Source: Bacillota bacterium (GTDB lineage: Bacteria > Bacillota_I > Bacilli_A > Izemoplasmatales > UBA1188). Taken from it: a stretch of DNA of 64,000 nucleotides. How positions within the stretch are numbered: the first letter of the stretch is position 1; the number at the start of each line of letters is the position of its first letter. The notes beneath the pieces were generated by a model. That model made no database searches and was not told the DNA's origin. It saw only the letters and a list, made by a program, of their open reading frames with translations. Positions 18,028 through 26,944 of the stretch are shown here, piece after piece. Location of the stretch: positions 186,001 to 250,000 of the forward strand of contig JAEYPN010000030.1 in the NCBI GenBank assembly GCA_023410715.1. The letters are read 5' to 3'. Position numbers and translations under genes: made by a program.

Positions 18028-18593
18028 TATTTAGACCTCCTATCATAAAGATTGTGCAATTTTATATATTCATATACTTTTTTTGTTAAATATTTAGGAT
18101 TGTTAGTATTTCTAAAACTAGTAGAACTGATGTTATATTTAAAATCTTCATAATAAATAAAGTGGTCTAAGTATCCATCAAAGATCTTATCTTTTAAAAA
18201 TTCTTTTACATCATAATCATCACGACTTAAAATAATAAACTTAAATTCTTTTATCAGTTTGCTTAAATTACGCCATGTCTTAAATGTTAAAAATAAATCT
18301 GCGCCTAAAACAAAATACACTTCATCATTAAATTTTTTTAAAGTGTTATAAGTTCCTAAGTATTCTTCATCATTAAACTCAATTTTAGATACAGAACAGT
18401 TTTCTAGTCCTTCTATCATAATACTTAGCATTTCATAACGAATTTCATTGTCCAATAAATGTTCTTTTTGATATTTATTCGATACAGGTAAATATACAAA
18501 TTCACTATTTGGATATTTTTCATGTAAATACTTATAAACCTCCAAATGTGCAAGTGTTGGAGGGTTAAAAGAGCCACCATATACAATTTTCAA
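18027..18593 (-). CDS. nadD: Nicotinate-nucleotide adenylyltransferase
   Basis: Forms deamido-NAD from NaMN and ATP. GGSFNPPTLAH at the N-terminus is the nucleotidyltransferase (H/T)xGH region in this family, and NISSTSFRN is the C-terminal ISSTxIR motif. 188 residues. The HD-domain gene yqeK that usually follows nadD in Bacillus is not present. Confidence 0.94.
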   Translation of the reverse strand: MKIVYGGSFNPPTLAHLEVYKYLHEKYPNSEFVYLPVSNKYQKEHLLDNEIRYEMLSIMIEGLENCSVSKIEFNDEEYLGTYNTLKKFNDEVYFVLGADLFLTFKTWRNLSKLIKEFKFIILSRDDYDVKEFLKDKIFDGYLDHFIYYEDFKYNISSTSFRNTNNPKYLTKKVYEYIKLHNLYDRRSK

Positions 18594-18648
18594 GCTATCT
18601 CCTCCATAGTTATTTTACCATAATTTATAACATATTTCAACAAATGAA

Positions 18649-18674
18649 AAAATTGCTTAGTTATAAGCAATTTT
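18649..18674 (-). terminator. Terminator after the receiver gene
   Basis: Perfect 11-bp stem AAAATTGCTTA / TAAGCAATTTT with a four-base loop; it overlaps the stop codon of the receiver gene. Confidence 0.85.
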
Positions 18675-19020
18675 AACTTTCAACTTTTTCAAATAAATCA
18701 TTCATAATAATGGGTTTGACAATGACATTATCAAAACCGGCATCTAAATACTTTTTTATCTGTTCGTTAAAGGCATTAGCTGTGACTGCAATAAATTTAG
18801 TGGGTTTATTATATTTTTTAAGTTCTTTTAGGACTTCTAAGCCATTCATTACAGGCATGGTAATATCGACTAGAACTGAATCAAAATCTTTCTTTTTAAA
18901 TAAATTAATACCCTCATAACCGTTAGTTGCGCAATCAACATGATAGTTTTTCAAATTCAACATTTCTTTCATTAAATATAAATTAACTTCATTGTCATCA
19001 ATAATCAAAACTTTCCTCAT
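18673..19020 (-). CDS. Stand-alone receiver-domain protein
   Basis: 115 residues, one REC domain only: acidic pair in LIIDDNEVN, phosphoacceptor Asp in VDITMPVMNG, Thr in VTANA, Lys in VKP. No output domain. The sequence style (DDNEVNLYLMKEML) is like receivers attached to hybrid histidine kinases. Start ATG 19020 with AAAGGTGA upstream; 12 bases after the large multidomain protein, with which it is surely co-expressed. No histidine kinase is seen in the window. Confidence 0.9.
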   Translation of the reverse strand: MRKVLIIDDNEVNLYLMKEMLNLKNYHVDCATNGYEGINLFKKKDFDSVLVDITMPVMNGLEVLKELKKYNKPTKFIAVTANAFNEQIKKYLDAGFDNVIVKPIIMNDLFEKVES

Positions 19021-19031
19021 CCTTTTCACCT

Positions 19032-21785
19032 TTAAGCACTTTCTATAAAATATAAGCCAGAGTTTTTTAAGCTCTCAATCTCTTCGTTTCTTCTTGAATT
19101 AACGAATACAAAAACTTTATCTTTTAAATCTTTTAGGTATCTAAGAACTAATCCTTGATCTTTAATTTTTTGAATATCAAATAAATAATAACAAGTATCT
19201 TTGATGTCTTTGATTAATGGACCCTCCATAAAATTATTATAAGCAATGTAAATATTAAATTTTTTTAATTCTTCTTTTATTTCACTTGGGATCCAAGCAT
19301 TATGTAGCATATTTATTATAATACATCTTTTAATCTTTTTGTTAAAATTTAGTAATTTTTTACGTAAATTTTTGTTTAAAACTGCTAATTCATCACACTC
19401 AATAATCAAAGGAAGTTGTTTTTCCTCAATATTTGTAATTTCTTGTAAATATATGTTAAATAGTTTCTCGTATAAGTTATTATTAACCAACATATCAATT
19501 AAATCTATTTTACTATATAATTCACCTGAAAATATTTCAAGATAGTGAAATTTAACTTTATGTGTACTATAATCAACAATTTCTTTTAAGGTTGAAACCT
19601 TAACTTTATTGTTAATAATATTTTTTGCATACTCAGTAAAGCTTTCCAACTTTGCTTCTGTAATCTTATTTTCATTATCAAAAAAACTTAAGCCATGTTC
19701 CCTTTTCTTTAAGGAAAAACTAATCATTTTTATAATTTCTCCAGCTTTTTTACCTTTAAGATTCTTAAATGCAAATCCACTTATATTTTTAAGATTAATC
19801 TCATATAATTCATCGCATAAATTATTGTAAATGTTTATGATATTCCTTTTATCAACAGTATCTAATAACATTATAAAACAACCATCGTTTAAATAATAAA
19901 AATTACTATGTTTGTTACTTAAAATATTATAAATTTTTGTATAAATGTTATCTTTAATAAAACTTTGTAATAGATAATCAAAATCAAGCTTAACTCCTAA
20001 AATAGCATAGTTTTTTTCATAAAAGTCTACTATTTCTTCATTAAATTTATTAAGATTTTTAAAACCATTTTGATAATAAAAATAATCTAAAAAATTTTTC
20101 TCTTTTATAGTATCTTCAGTGACGTTAAAAAAGATTGACCAGATATCATTATCAATACAAATATTTTTAAACCTAATCGATTCATTGCTATTTAAAGTCA
20201 GTGTCATTTCAGATTTTAAAGAAAAATCATCCTCAAATACTTCTTCTTTAAAATATGTTGAAAATATTGTAAATGGCATTAAAACATTATTCATATTTAA
20301 TAGCTTTTGCGATTCATTATCAATAAATTTTACGTTGTTATTAATTAATGAAAAAACTCCATAATTATGCTTAGCAAATAATTTTTTTAAAGATTCAATT
20401 GTAAAGTTTTGATCAATAACTCGTAAATATTCATATATTTTATATAGAATAACATTTTCTAAAATTGTAAATATTTTTGTATATGCTTCTATGCTTTTAT
20501 CTAAGAAGATAATTATATATCCAAATGTCGATGCTTCATCAAATATTTTATGGCTTTCAATAAAAGAATCCTCATTCTTAAGTGTTTTATAATCAATAAA
20601 ATCCTTCTTTTTATAAACAGTTAATTCAGAATTAATAATCTCAAATAAAACTGAATTATTAATTTCTTCACTCGTTAAGTTTTTTTCAAGTAATAAGCCT
20701 TTTGAATAGGTATAAATCTTTGTCTCCTCAAACACAGAAAAATATGCTAGACGATTAAGCGACATCTCTAATGAAATTAATTTAAAATAATAATAAATAA
20801 TATCTCTTATTTTGGTAAACTTTATTGGTTCACTTCTTGTTTTAATTAATTTATAAATAATTCGATCTTCTAAATTCTCTATATTGACTTTTTCTTTAAC
20901 TGGCTTATATTTGTTTAACTCATGTAAGACATCCTTCATTTCATCCTTTAAATTAAGTTCAGTAAATAAAATATAGCCAGCCTTATAAAAGCTATAAAGA
21001 TTATTACGGGATAAGTGAAGCTCTTGTTTACTTATATATTGATTATAAAACCGGTACGCATCATCATAACGCTTTAATTTTAAATTTATTAAAATGTAAC
21101 GATCTAAGTATTTATATTTATTACTTGCTTTAATAAAAAATGATTCAAATTCTCTTAAAGCTTCCTCAAATTTTCCTTCAGAAAATAAGAGATCAGACTT
21201 AACAAGCAAGAACATTTCATTTTTTTTACTTGGATCGAGCATCAAGGAATAATTATATGCTTCATTTGCTTTACCTAAATTATTATTCTTAATATAAAGA
21301 AGTCCTAATTTCAAATATTTATTGATCATATTGCCTTTGGAAATATTATCTTTTATTTGTTCTAGTTCAGATATTGCGCTCTCTATATTAAAAATACCCT
21401 CATAGGCCAATGATTTATAGAAGTGATAATGCATGATATCATTATTTTCATTTGTATAAAAATATTGATAATGTGTATCAAGGATATTTAAAATCTTTTC
21501 GTATTCTTCTAGTTTTAAAAGACATTGTAAATATTTATATAAAGCCTTTAAAATTTGAGCCTGAGACATTTCATCTTTAAGGCCAATAACATCGTTAAAT
21601 AACAAATGAATATTATCAAAATTATTATTCTCGAAATATAAGTCTGTTAAAAAAATGGCAGTTTCTATAAAGATATCGTAATCATTTTCTTTTTTAGTAT
21701 GCAAAAAAAGCTCACTGACTGATGCTATTAATTCATCATCGTGAGTCATACTTTGATAGGATTTTAATAATTCATTATTTGTCAT
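19032..21785 (-). CDS. TPR-GAF-PAS-like protein with degenerate GGDEF and EAL-like domains
   Basis: About 917 residues, no membrane segment. The first third is TPR-like helical repeats (LYIKNNNLGKANEAYNYSLMLDPS). A GAF-like stretch (about 330-455) and a PAS-like stretch (about 460-575, ending IFFNVTEDTIKEK) follow. About 585-745 has a GGDEF-fold pattern, but the signature is replaced by LNDGCFIMLL. The last 175 residues follow the EAL layout (KKFNIYIAYNNFMEG where LGVxIALDDFGTG is expected) and lack the catalytic acids. It may have become a binding or scaffold protein. Domains were read by eye; only the TPR part is secure. Start ATG 21785 follows GTGAT. Confidence 0.6.
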   Translation of the reverse strand: MTNNELLKSYQSMTHDDELIASVSELFLHTKKENDYDIFIETAIFLTDLYFENNNFDNIHLLFNDVIGLKDEMSQAQILKALYKYLQCLLKLEEYEKILNILDTHYQYFYTNENNDIMHYHFYKSLAYEGIFNIESAISELEQIKDNISKGNMINKYLKLGLLYIKNNNLGKANEAYNYSLMLDPSKKNEMFLLVKSDLLFSEGKFEEALREFESFFIKASNKYKYLDRYILINLKLKRYDDAYRFYNQYISKQELHLSRNNLYSFYKAGYILFTELNLKDEMKDVLHELNKYKPVKEKVNIENLEDRIIYKLIKTRSEPIKFTKIRDIIYYYFKLISLEMSLNRLAYFSVFEETKIYTYSKGLLLEKNLTSEEINNSVLFEIINSELTVYKKKDFIDYKTLKNEDSFIESHKIFDEASTFGYIIIFLDKSIEAYTKIFTILENVILYKIYEYLRVIDQNFTIESLKKLFAKHNYGVFSLINNNVKFIDNESQKLLNMNNVLMPFTIFSTYFKEEVFEDDFSLKSEMTLTLNSNESIRFKNICIDNDIWSIFFNVTEDTIKEKNFLDYFYYQNGFKNLNKFNEEIVDFYEKNYAILGVKLDFDYLLQSFIKDNIYTKIYNILSNKHSNFYYLNDGCFIMLLDTVDKRNIINIYNNLCDELYEINLKNISGFAFKNLKGKKAGEIIKMISFSLKKREHGLSFFDNENKITEAKLESFTEYAKNIINNKVKVSTLKEIVDYSTHKVKFHYLEIFSGELYSKIDLIDMLVNNNLYEKLFNIYLQEITNIEEKQLPLIIECDELAVLNKNLRKKLLNFNKKIKRCIIINMLHNAWIPSEIKEELKKFNIYIAYNNFMEGPLIKDIKDTCYYLFDIQKIKDQGLVLRYLKDLKDKVFVFVNSRRNEEIESLKNSGLYFIESA

Positions 21786-21825
21786 AAAATCACATACCAA
21801 TAGTATTAAGTAAAAAAAGCATTTA

Positions 21826-22332
21826 CTAATACTCCTCTTTCACGGAATATGTCTTTACTAGTCTATTTTCTTCTACTGTTCTTATTTCTACTTTAATCCT
21901 ATCATCAATATAAACAACTGCAAATGTTGGATAATTTGGTTCCCAAGGTAAATATGATGAACCAGGATTGATAAATAAAATATTATTATATTCGCTAACA
22001 TTCACAATGTGCGTGTGACCGTAAAAACAAATGTTACAGTTATTGTTTTTTGCATTAACATATAGCGAACTAATTGAATTTTTAACATTATATAAATGAC
22101 CATGTGTAAAAAAAGCCTTATATTTGCCAATATCTCTTACAAAATAGTAAGGTACATCTGGTTCTAAATAAGCATTGCCTTTTACCGCAATGATATGACG
22201 ATTATCTAATTCCCAGTCTTGAAGCATGCTGTCGCCTAAACAAAAAACACCATCATTAGTTGGGTAGTATTTTAATATTTTATCGATTGAATCTGTATCT
22301 CCATGATTATCTGAAAAAACTATTATTTTCAT
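21826..22332 (-). CDS. YfcE/YsnB-type metallophosphoesterase
   Basis: Calcineurin-like phosphoesterase with the metal motifs FSDNHGD, CLGD, VKGN, FTHGH and GHTH. 168 residues. Members hydrolyse phosphodiesters in vitro; the cellular substrate is unknown. It overlaps the end of rdgB by 26 bases, and the pair follows gerM as ysnA-ysnB do in Bacillus subtilis. Confidence 0.9.
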   Translation of the reverse strand: MKIIVFSDNHGDTDSIDKILKYYPTNDGVFCLGDSMLQDWELDNRHIIAVKGNAYLEPDVPYYFVRDIGKYKAFFTHGHLYNVKNSISSLYVNAKNNNCNICFYGHTHIVNVSEYNNILFINPGSSYLPWEPNYPTFAVVYIDDRIKVEIRTVEENRLVKTYSVKEEY

Positions 22333-22903
22333 TCTTCTTTATCTCCGAATACAATTTTTTTATGGCCTTACCCCGATGAGATAACAAGTTTTTTTCCTCT
22401 TCACTTAATTCCGCAAATGTTTTATCTAACTTTTCAATAAAAAAAATCGGATCATAACCAAAACCTTTATTCCCTTTTGGATTATCAATAATCTTGCCTT
22501 CTACTTTACCCGTCGTTATAATTTCTTGTTCACCATTAAAAAAAACTAAGGTACATACGAAATTTGCTTTTCTGTTACTTTCTTTTTTTAATTTTTCTAG
22601 TAAGTAGTCCATGTTTTTCTTATCATCAGTAAAGCCAGAAAAACGATGAGAAAATACGCCAGGTAAATTATTTAAAGCTTCTACTTCCAAGCCTGAATCA
22701 TCAGCTATAACTGGTAGATGAAATGCTTCATAAGCTTTGTAGGCTTTAATTCTTGCATTTTCTAAATAAGTTAAACCAGTCTCTACTACTTCAAATGAGG
22801 GATCTAAATCATTCAAACTTAAAAAATCAATATGTAAATCATCAAACATTTCTTTAAATTCTTTGACTTTACCTAAATTTTTTGTCGCTAGCAAAATTTT
22901 CAT
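22307..22903 (-). CDS. rdgB: dITP/XTP pyrophosphatase (non-canonical purine NTP)
   Basis: Cleanses the nucleotide pool of ITP, dITP and XTP. Starts MKILLATKNLGKVKEFKEM, with VIADDSGLEVEALNNLPGV, the substrate loop NPKGNKGFGYDPIF and SHRGKA near the end. ATG 22903 chosen over the longer in-frame extension since it matches the family N-terminus. Confidence 0.95.
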   Translation of the reverse strand: MKILLATKNLGKVKEFKEMFDDLHIDFLSLNDLDPSFEVVETGLTYLENARIKAYKAYEAFHLPVIADDSGLEVEALNNLPGVFSHRFSGFTDDKKNMDYLLEKLKKESNRKANFVCTLVFFNGEQEIITTGKVEGKIIDNPKGNKGFGYDPIFFIEKLDKTFAELSEEEKNLLSHRGKAIKKLYSEIKKNENNSFFR

Positions 22904-22971
22904 GATTAAAACACCCACAAGAATTATAACAAATTCATCTTTAAAAGACAATTACATTTTATAACCTATTG

Positions 22972-23772
22972 TTAGTTGTTTAGTTTAATCTGATAATTCT
23001 TATCTAACATATATTTTAATTGATTAAAAGCTTTTTCATTTTTTAATATATTTTTATCCGTTGTGGTGGCATGAAATTGATCCTTTAAATAAACGATATT
23101 AGGATAGTCTGTTAAATGTGTTTTTAAGCCAATTGGTGGGTTTAATAAATGATTCATGATTCTTTCATATTTATTATCATTTTTACTAATAAAGAAATTT
23201 ACTTCAACTTCTAAGTCTTTATTACTCTCACTATAAAATAACAAAGTAATCATTTCTTGTTCAACTAATGGATATTCAAAAAACAAATTAAAAATATTTT
23301 TGGTCTTAAATGTTTTGGCAACATTACCTTCTATTATCTTGACTTTTTTTATTCCTTCAAGCTCTAGAAGTGAATTAATAAGGGGATAATAACCTGCATC
23401 ACTCGTAGCAAGTTTTTTATTTGTTGTCAAAACTATTTCATCACTATTAATAACAATGCTTGTAAGTTCTGTAGACATTATTAAAGGTGATGATATACCA
23501 GTAGGTAGCTGATTAGCCTGTTTAGTATAATAATTAAATATTATTTCTGCATCAAATTTTGTATTATTCGTAACCGGTACTAGTAGTTTAATATAATAAC
23601 CATTATTATCAATAAAATATACTGGATGAGTGTATTTCTGCGGCAATTCAACTGATACTGGTTCATCATCCAAAAATTCAACGGGGATATTTACTTCATT
23701 TTTTTTCGTGTAGTAAATATGCAATAAAAATAAAGCAGTAAAAACAATTAGTGTAAATTTAAAATAGCGCAA
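22972..23772 (-). CDS. gerM: GerM-like protein (GerMN domains)
   Basis: An N-terminal membrane anchor (about residues 6-20) is followed by an extracytoplasmic part with a GerMN-like domain (about 50-160: VYFIDNNGYYIKLLVPV, ELEGIKKVKIIEG) and a second weaker copy (about 165-262). GerM is a forespore-engulfment/germination protein in Bacillus that helps place SpoIIQ. Similarity is modest, but the order gerM-rdgB-ysnB matches B. subtilis, with rph missing. TTG 23772 is the likely start because GGTGAT precedes it. Confidence 0.65.
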   Translation of the reverse strand: MRYFKFTLIVFTALFLLHIYYTKKNEVNIPVEFLDDEPVSVELPQKYTHPVYFIDNNGYYIKLLVPVTNNTKFDAEIIFNYYTKQANQLPTGISSPLIMSTELTSIVINSDEIVLTTNKKLATSDAGYYPLINSLLELEGIKKVKIIEGNVAKTFKTKNIFNLFFEYPLVEQEMITLLFYSESNKDLEVEVNFFISKNDNKYERIMNHLLNPPIGLKTHLTDYPNIVYLKDQFHATTTDKNILKNEKAFNQLKYMLDKNYQIKLNN

Positions 23773-23837
23773 AACAATCACCCGTTAATTATTATGCTTG
23801 ACTTATTTTTTTAAGACCTAAAATATTTTTTTTGTGT

Positions 23838-23843
23838 TATAAT
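23838..23843 (+). promoter_or_regulatory. Extended -10 promoter of CPBP gene
   Basis: TGTTATAAT (23835-23843) on the plus strand, followed by AAGGGG before ATG 23861. There is no clear -35. Confidence 0.55.
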
Positions 23844-23860
23844 ATAAAGGGGTGTTAAAA

Positions 23861-24628
23861 ATGTATTTTAACAATAATGAATTAATTGATAAAAATGATG
23901 CAATAGACGAGAATTATAGCAGAAAAGAAAATAATAAGTCAGTAGCTATTTTTTTGATTTATTTTTTCATAACTCTAATAGCTAATGTTGTCTTATTAGT
24001 AATTTTAAAGGCTAACCCAAATCTAAATAATTCTGTAACAGAGTTTTATGTCTCTACCGGATTAAATTTAGCAGTTGCTATCTGTTTAGTAATTTTACTT
24101 AAGAAAGCTTTAAAAAATGATTTAGAGCAGTTTAGAAGCCAAAAGCTTAAATCATTTGGAAAAATTGTTTCAGGAATGGTTATGATATATGTAACACTTC
24201 TTATTGTTCAGAATATAATTTTATTAATTAATAAAGAACAACTTGGCAGTGATAATGAAGAGTATATATCTAAGCTTTTTACAAAAGATTATTTACGCTT
24301 AACAATTTTATTTTTTGATTTAGTAGTTCTTGCACCTTTTGTTGAAGAGTTAGTTTTCCGTAAAGCGATATTTGGCCTATTTGGAAATGTAAAAAATAAA
24401 ATATACCCAATACTTGCCAGTGGTTTTATTTTTGGAATCATGCATATCATGATTAACCCAAGCGAATACTTGCAATCTATTCCTTATATCGCCATGGGCT
24501 TAGTTTTAGGCTTTACGTATTATAGAAGCAATGAAAATATTTATATTAATGTAGGAATTCATATGTTAAATAATCTAATAAGTTATGTATCATATCTTCT
24601 ACTTGTATTTGGTTTAATTAGTTTGTAA
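23861..24628 (+). CDS. CPBP (CAAX-like) intramembrane metalloprotease homologue
   Basis: 255 residues with about six to seven membrane segments. Motif 1 FVEELVFRKAIF gives the EExxxR pair; motif 2 FGIMH gives the conserved His; a later GIHMLNN supplies the third. In bacteria such proteins serve in bacteriocin immunity or membrane protein cleavage; the role here is unknown. Start ATG 23861 with AAGGGG at good spacing. One of few plus-strand genes, transcribed away from gerM. Confidence 0.88.
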   Translation: MYFNNNELIDKNDAIDENYSRKENNKSVAIFLIYFFITLIANVVLLVILKANPNLNNSVTEFYVSTGLNLAVAICLVILLKKALKNDLEQFRSQKLKSFGKIVSGMVMIYVTLLIVQNIILLINKEQLGSDNEEYISKLFTKDYLRLTILFFDLVVLAPFVEELVFRKAIFGLFGNVKNKIYPILASGFIFGIMHIMINPSEYLQSIPYIAMGLVLGFTYYRSNENIYINVGIHMLNNLISYVSYLLLVFGLISL

Positions 24629-24653
24629 AGGAGCTAAAAAAGCTTCTTTTTTT
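24627..24653 (+). terminator. Terminator of the CPBP gene
   Basis: AGGAGCT / AGCTTCT stem (one G-U pair), loop of A residues, T7 tail; overlaps the stop codon. Confidence 0.7.
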
Positions 24654-24660
24654 ATATAAT

Positions 24661-24698
24661 AAAATACCTTTAGATATGTGTTATCTAAAGGTATTTTA
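24661..24698 (-). terminator. Strong terminator of hup
   Basis: Perfect 16-bp inverted repeat (AAAATACCTTTAGATA and its complement) with a five-base loop, 23 bases beyond the HU stop. It faces the CPBP gene, so it can work in both directions. Confidence 0.85.
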
Positions 24699-24720
24699 TT
24701 ATCAAAATTGTTATTAATGA

Positions 24721-24993
24721 TTATCGAACAACGTCCTTTAAAATTTTACCTGCTTTAAATGTAGGTGCTTTTAATGAAGGAATTTCAATTGGTTCACCAG
24801 TGCGAGGATCGTGTCCACTACGAGCTTTTCTCTCTTTAACTTCAAAAGTACCAAAACCTGTTAAAACAACTTTTTCGCCTTCTGTAAGAGCATCTTGAAT
24901 TGAAGCCACTGTAGCATTTAATGCTAACTCAGCATCTTTTTTTGTTAAATTTGCAATTGATGCGATTCTTGCAACTAATTCTGATTTATTCAT
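24721..24993 (-). CDS. hup: DNA-binding protein HU
   Basis: Histone-like architectural protein that bends DNA. 90 residues, the standard length. MNKSELVARIASIANLTKKDAE opens the helical body; GFGTFEVKERKARSGHDPRTGE is the DNA-embracing arm, and it ends PTFKAGKILKDVV. Placed directly after spoIVA, as hbs is in Bacillus. A strong AGGAGG site precedes the ATG. Confidence 0.97.
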   Translation of the reverse strand: MNKSELVARIASIANLTKKDAELALNATVASIQDALTEGEKVVLTGFGTFEVKERKARSGHDPRTGEPIEIPSLKAPTFKAGKILKDVVR

Positions 24994-25028
24994 TTTTTCC
25001 TCCTAAGAAATAATTAAACTTTATTTAT

Positions 25029-25056
25029 ATTATAACAAATGATATAAAAATTGCAA
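25029..25056 (-). promoter_or_regulatory. Promoter of hup
   Basis: TTGCAA (25056-25051), 16-base spacer, TATAAT (25034-25029) on the minus strand, with the extended -10 TG one base upstream of the hexamer. Confidence 0.7.
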
Positions 25057-25069
25057 CACTTTTATTTAA

Positions 25070-25105
25070 AAAAAAGCCCTAAATTTCGCATTTTAGAGCT
25101 CTTTT
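25070..25105 (-). terminator. Terminator of spoIVA
   Basis: Nine-bp stem AGCCCTAAA / TTTAGAGCT (one G-U pair) followed by T8 on the minus strand. Confidence 0.75.
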
Positions 25106-25107
25106 TT

Positions 25108-26580
25108 TTAAAGAATTATTGCAATAATTCCGCCTCGACCTTTATTGACAACTTTTTCAATTGTATCCTTAAATTTACACTGAATATTTTCTGGTAGCAT
25201 ATATAATTTAGCTTTAATTCCATCATTAACTAAATCCCCTAAGCTTCTTCCAAAAAACTCCTGCTTCCAAACATTTTTTTGATCATCTTTAGCTTTATCC
25301 ATAATTGAATCTATCATAATCTTTGATTGATCTTCTGAACCGATAATTGGTTCAAATGTAGATTCAACATCGACTTTAATCATGTGAATAGAAGGCGCAA
25401 TCGCTGTTAACTTAATTCCATAACGTGAACCACTATGAATTATTTCTGGTTCTTTTAAAATAATATCATCATTCTTAGGTAGACTTATACCATAACCTGT
25501 TTGTTTAACCTTTGCTAAAGCTTGTGAAAATTGGTTATATTCTTTCTTAGCTACATCATATTCTTGTAATAGTTTAATAAAGTCACCTTTATTTCTTACA
25601 TCATTTCCAATGATATCTTTAACAATTTCTAAGTAAATATCATCGCTAGAATCTACTTTTACCTCAACTCTACCTTTGCCTGGATCAACTAACCCTAAAT
25701 TAACATCAGTAAATAAAGAACTCTTCTTTAGACTCTCAACAATATTTAAAGCATCTTTAAATTTTTTGATGTCCTTTGATGATTCATTTAAAGTCTCATC
25801 AAGTATTACCTTATAGCGATTAGTATCATCAAGATTGCTTAAATATGAAGGTACCTTAATATTTAATTCATTAATTGGGAATTCATATAAAGCAGATGAC
25901 AAGATTTCATCTAAGACTTTTTCATCGGCATTATCTAGGTTTGCGATGATTGATTTTACACCATAGGTTGATTCAATTTTATCTTTAATTTCTTGTGCTC
26001 TTTTTGATGTTACATCTGACGTATTAATTACTACCACAAAAGGCTTATTAAGATTTTTTAGTTTTGTAATTAATTCATGCTCAATATCTACAAAATCTTT
26101 ACGTTTGAAATCATTTATTGAACCATCAGTTGTGATTAAAATCCCAACATTTGCGTGGGTTGTAATTATTTTTTCTGTACCAAAAGATGCGGCTTCGTTA
26201 AAAGGAATCGCTTCTTCAAACCATGGGGTCTTAATATACCTTGGTGATCCATCAATTTCTGCACCTAAAGCGCCATTGATCAAATACCCAACACTATCAA
26301 TTAATCTAACGCTTAATACGCTACCATCTTCTAAATCAATAGTACATTTATTTGAAGGAATAAACTTTGGTTCCACGGTCATTATTGTTTTACCACTACC
26401 ACTTTGCGGAATTTCATCGAGAATTTTATCCTTTAAATCCTCATCCTTTATTAGAGGTAGAATCTTTTTTTCAATAAATTTACGAATAAACGTTGATTTT
26501 CCCGTTCTTACTGCCCCAACAACCCCTAAATATAATTCACCATTCGTTCTATCTTTAAAATAGTTTAAAACATTACTCAT
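25108..26580 (-). CDS. spoIVA: Stage IV sporulation protein A, spore-coat base ATPase
   Basis: Polymerises on the forespore outer membrane by ATP hydrolysis and forms the platform for the coat. Walker A GAVRTGKSTFIRKF is near residues 20-33, with DSVGYLINGALGAEIDG and TTDGSI as in the family, and the C-terminal hydrophobic GIIAIIL that anchors to SpoVM. 490 residues, close to the usual 492. ATG 26580 (MSNVLNYFKDR) chosen over an upstream extension since GGAGG lies five bases before it. A SigE-like promoter precedes it. Confidence 0.97.
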   Translation of the reverse strand: MSNVLNYFKDRTNGELYLGVVGAVRTGKSTFIRKFIEKKILPLIKDEDLKDKILDEIPQSGSGKTIMTVEPKFIPSNKCTIDLEDGSVLSVRLIDSVGYLINGALGAEIDGSPRYIKTPWFEEAIPFNEAASFGTEKIITTHANVGILITTDGSINDFKRKDFVDIEHELITKLKNLNKPFVVVINTSDVTSKRAQEIKDKIESTYGVKSIIANLDNADEKVLDEILSSALYEFPINELNIKVPSYLSNLDDTNRYKVILDETLNESSKDIKKFKDALNIVESLKKSSLFTDVNLGLVDPGKGRVEVKVDSSDDIYLEIVKDIIGNDVRNKGDFIKLLQEYDVAKKEYNQFSQALAKVKQTGYGISLPKNDDIILKEPEIIHSGSRYGIKLTAIAPSIHMIKVDVESTFEPIIGSEDQSKIMIDSIMDKAKDDQKNVWKQEFFGRSLGDLVNDGIKAKLYMLPENIQCKFKDTIEKVVNKGRGGIIAIIL

Positions 26581-26603
26581 AAAATCCTCCACTTTCCTGC
26601 TTA

Positions 26604-26632
26604 AGTATATGAAAAAGATCCTATTTATATGC
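26604..26632 (-). promoter_or_regulatory. SigE-type promoter of spoIVA
   Basis: On the minus strand GCATATA (26632-26626), a 14-base spacer, then CATATACT (26611-26604). Against the mother-cell SigE consensus KMATATW-N14-CATACAMT this is a full -35 match and 7 of 8 at -10. It lies 24 bases before the spoIVA start. Confidence 0.7.
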
Positions 26633-26633
26633 A

Positions 26634-26660
26634 GAAAAAAATAGTGATTTCTCACTATCT
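26634..26660 (-). terminator. Terminator of the spoVIF-like gene
   Basis: ATAGTGA / TCACTAT stem with a four-base loop and T7 tail on the minus strand, directly after the stop codon. Confidence 0.8.
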
Positions 26661-26903
26661 TTAAAATATATTTAACAAGTCATCAGGTATACCATCATTC
26701 ATTACTCTCTTAACTAATTGATCTTCTAAGTTTTTATCAATTCTTCTTCCAGATAACGAACTGATGTTTTTAATTACTTTTCTAATATTGCCCTCATCGT
26801 TTAAATTAAGATTTTTAATCTCCTCAACTAAAGAAAAAATCTTCTCAGGCGGAATATTTGCATCACTAAGGGTGCTTAAAATATTATTAATATTCAAATT
26901 CAT
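26661..26903 (-). CDS. Stage VI sporulation protein F-like
   Basis: 80 residues, small and soluble. The run PEKIFSLVEEIKNLNLNDE, then NIRKVIKNISSLSGRRIDKN and EDQLVKRVMNDGIPDDL, matches the pattern of the SpoVIF family, a late spore-coat/crust assembly factor in Bacillus. GGAGG is only two bases before ATG 26903 and eight before TTG 26897, so the TTG may be the true start. Sits between der and spoIVA. Confidence 0.7.
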   Translation of the reverse strand: MNLNINNILSTLSDANIPPEKIFSLVEEIKNLNLNDEGNIRKVIKNISSLSGRRIDKNLEDQLVKRVMNDGIPDDLLNIF

Positions 26904-26944
26904 AACCTCCATGCCATATTATATGCATGAAGAATTTATATGTG

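Noticed and set aside
23798..23843. TTGACT as -35 of the CPBP promoter
   Set aside because: It is 34 bases from the TATAAT, too far; the extended -10 alone is the better call.
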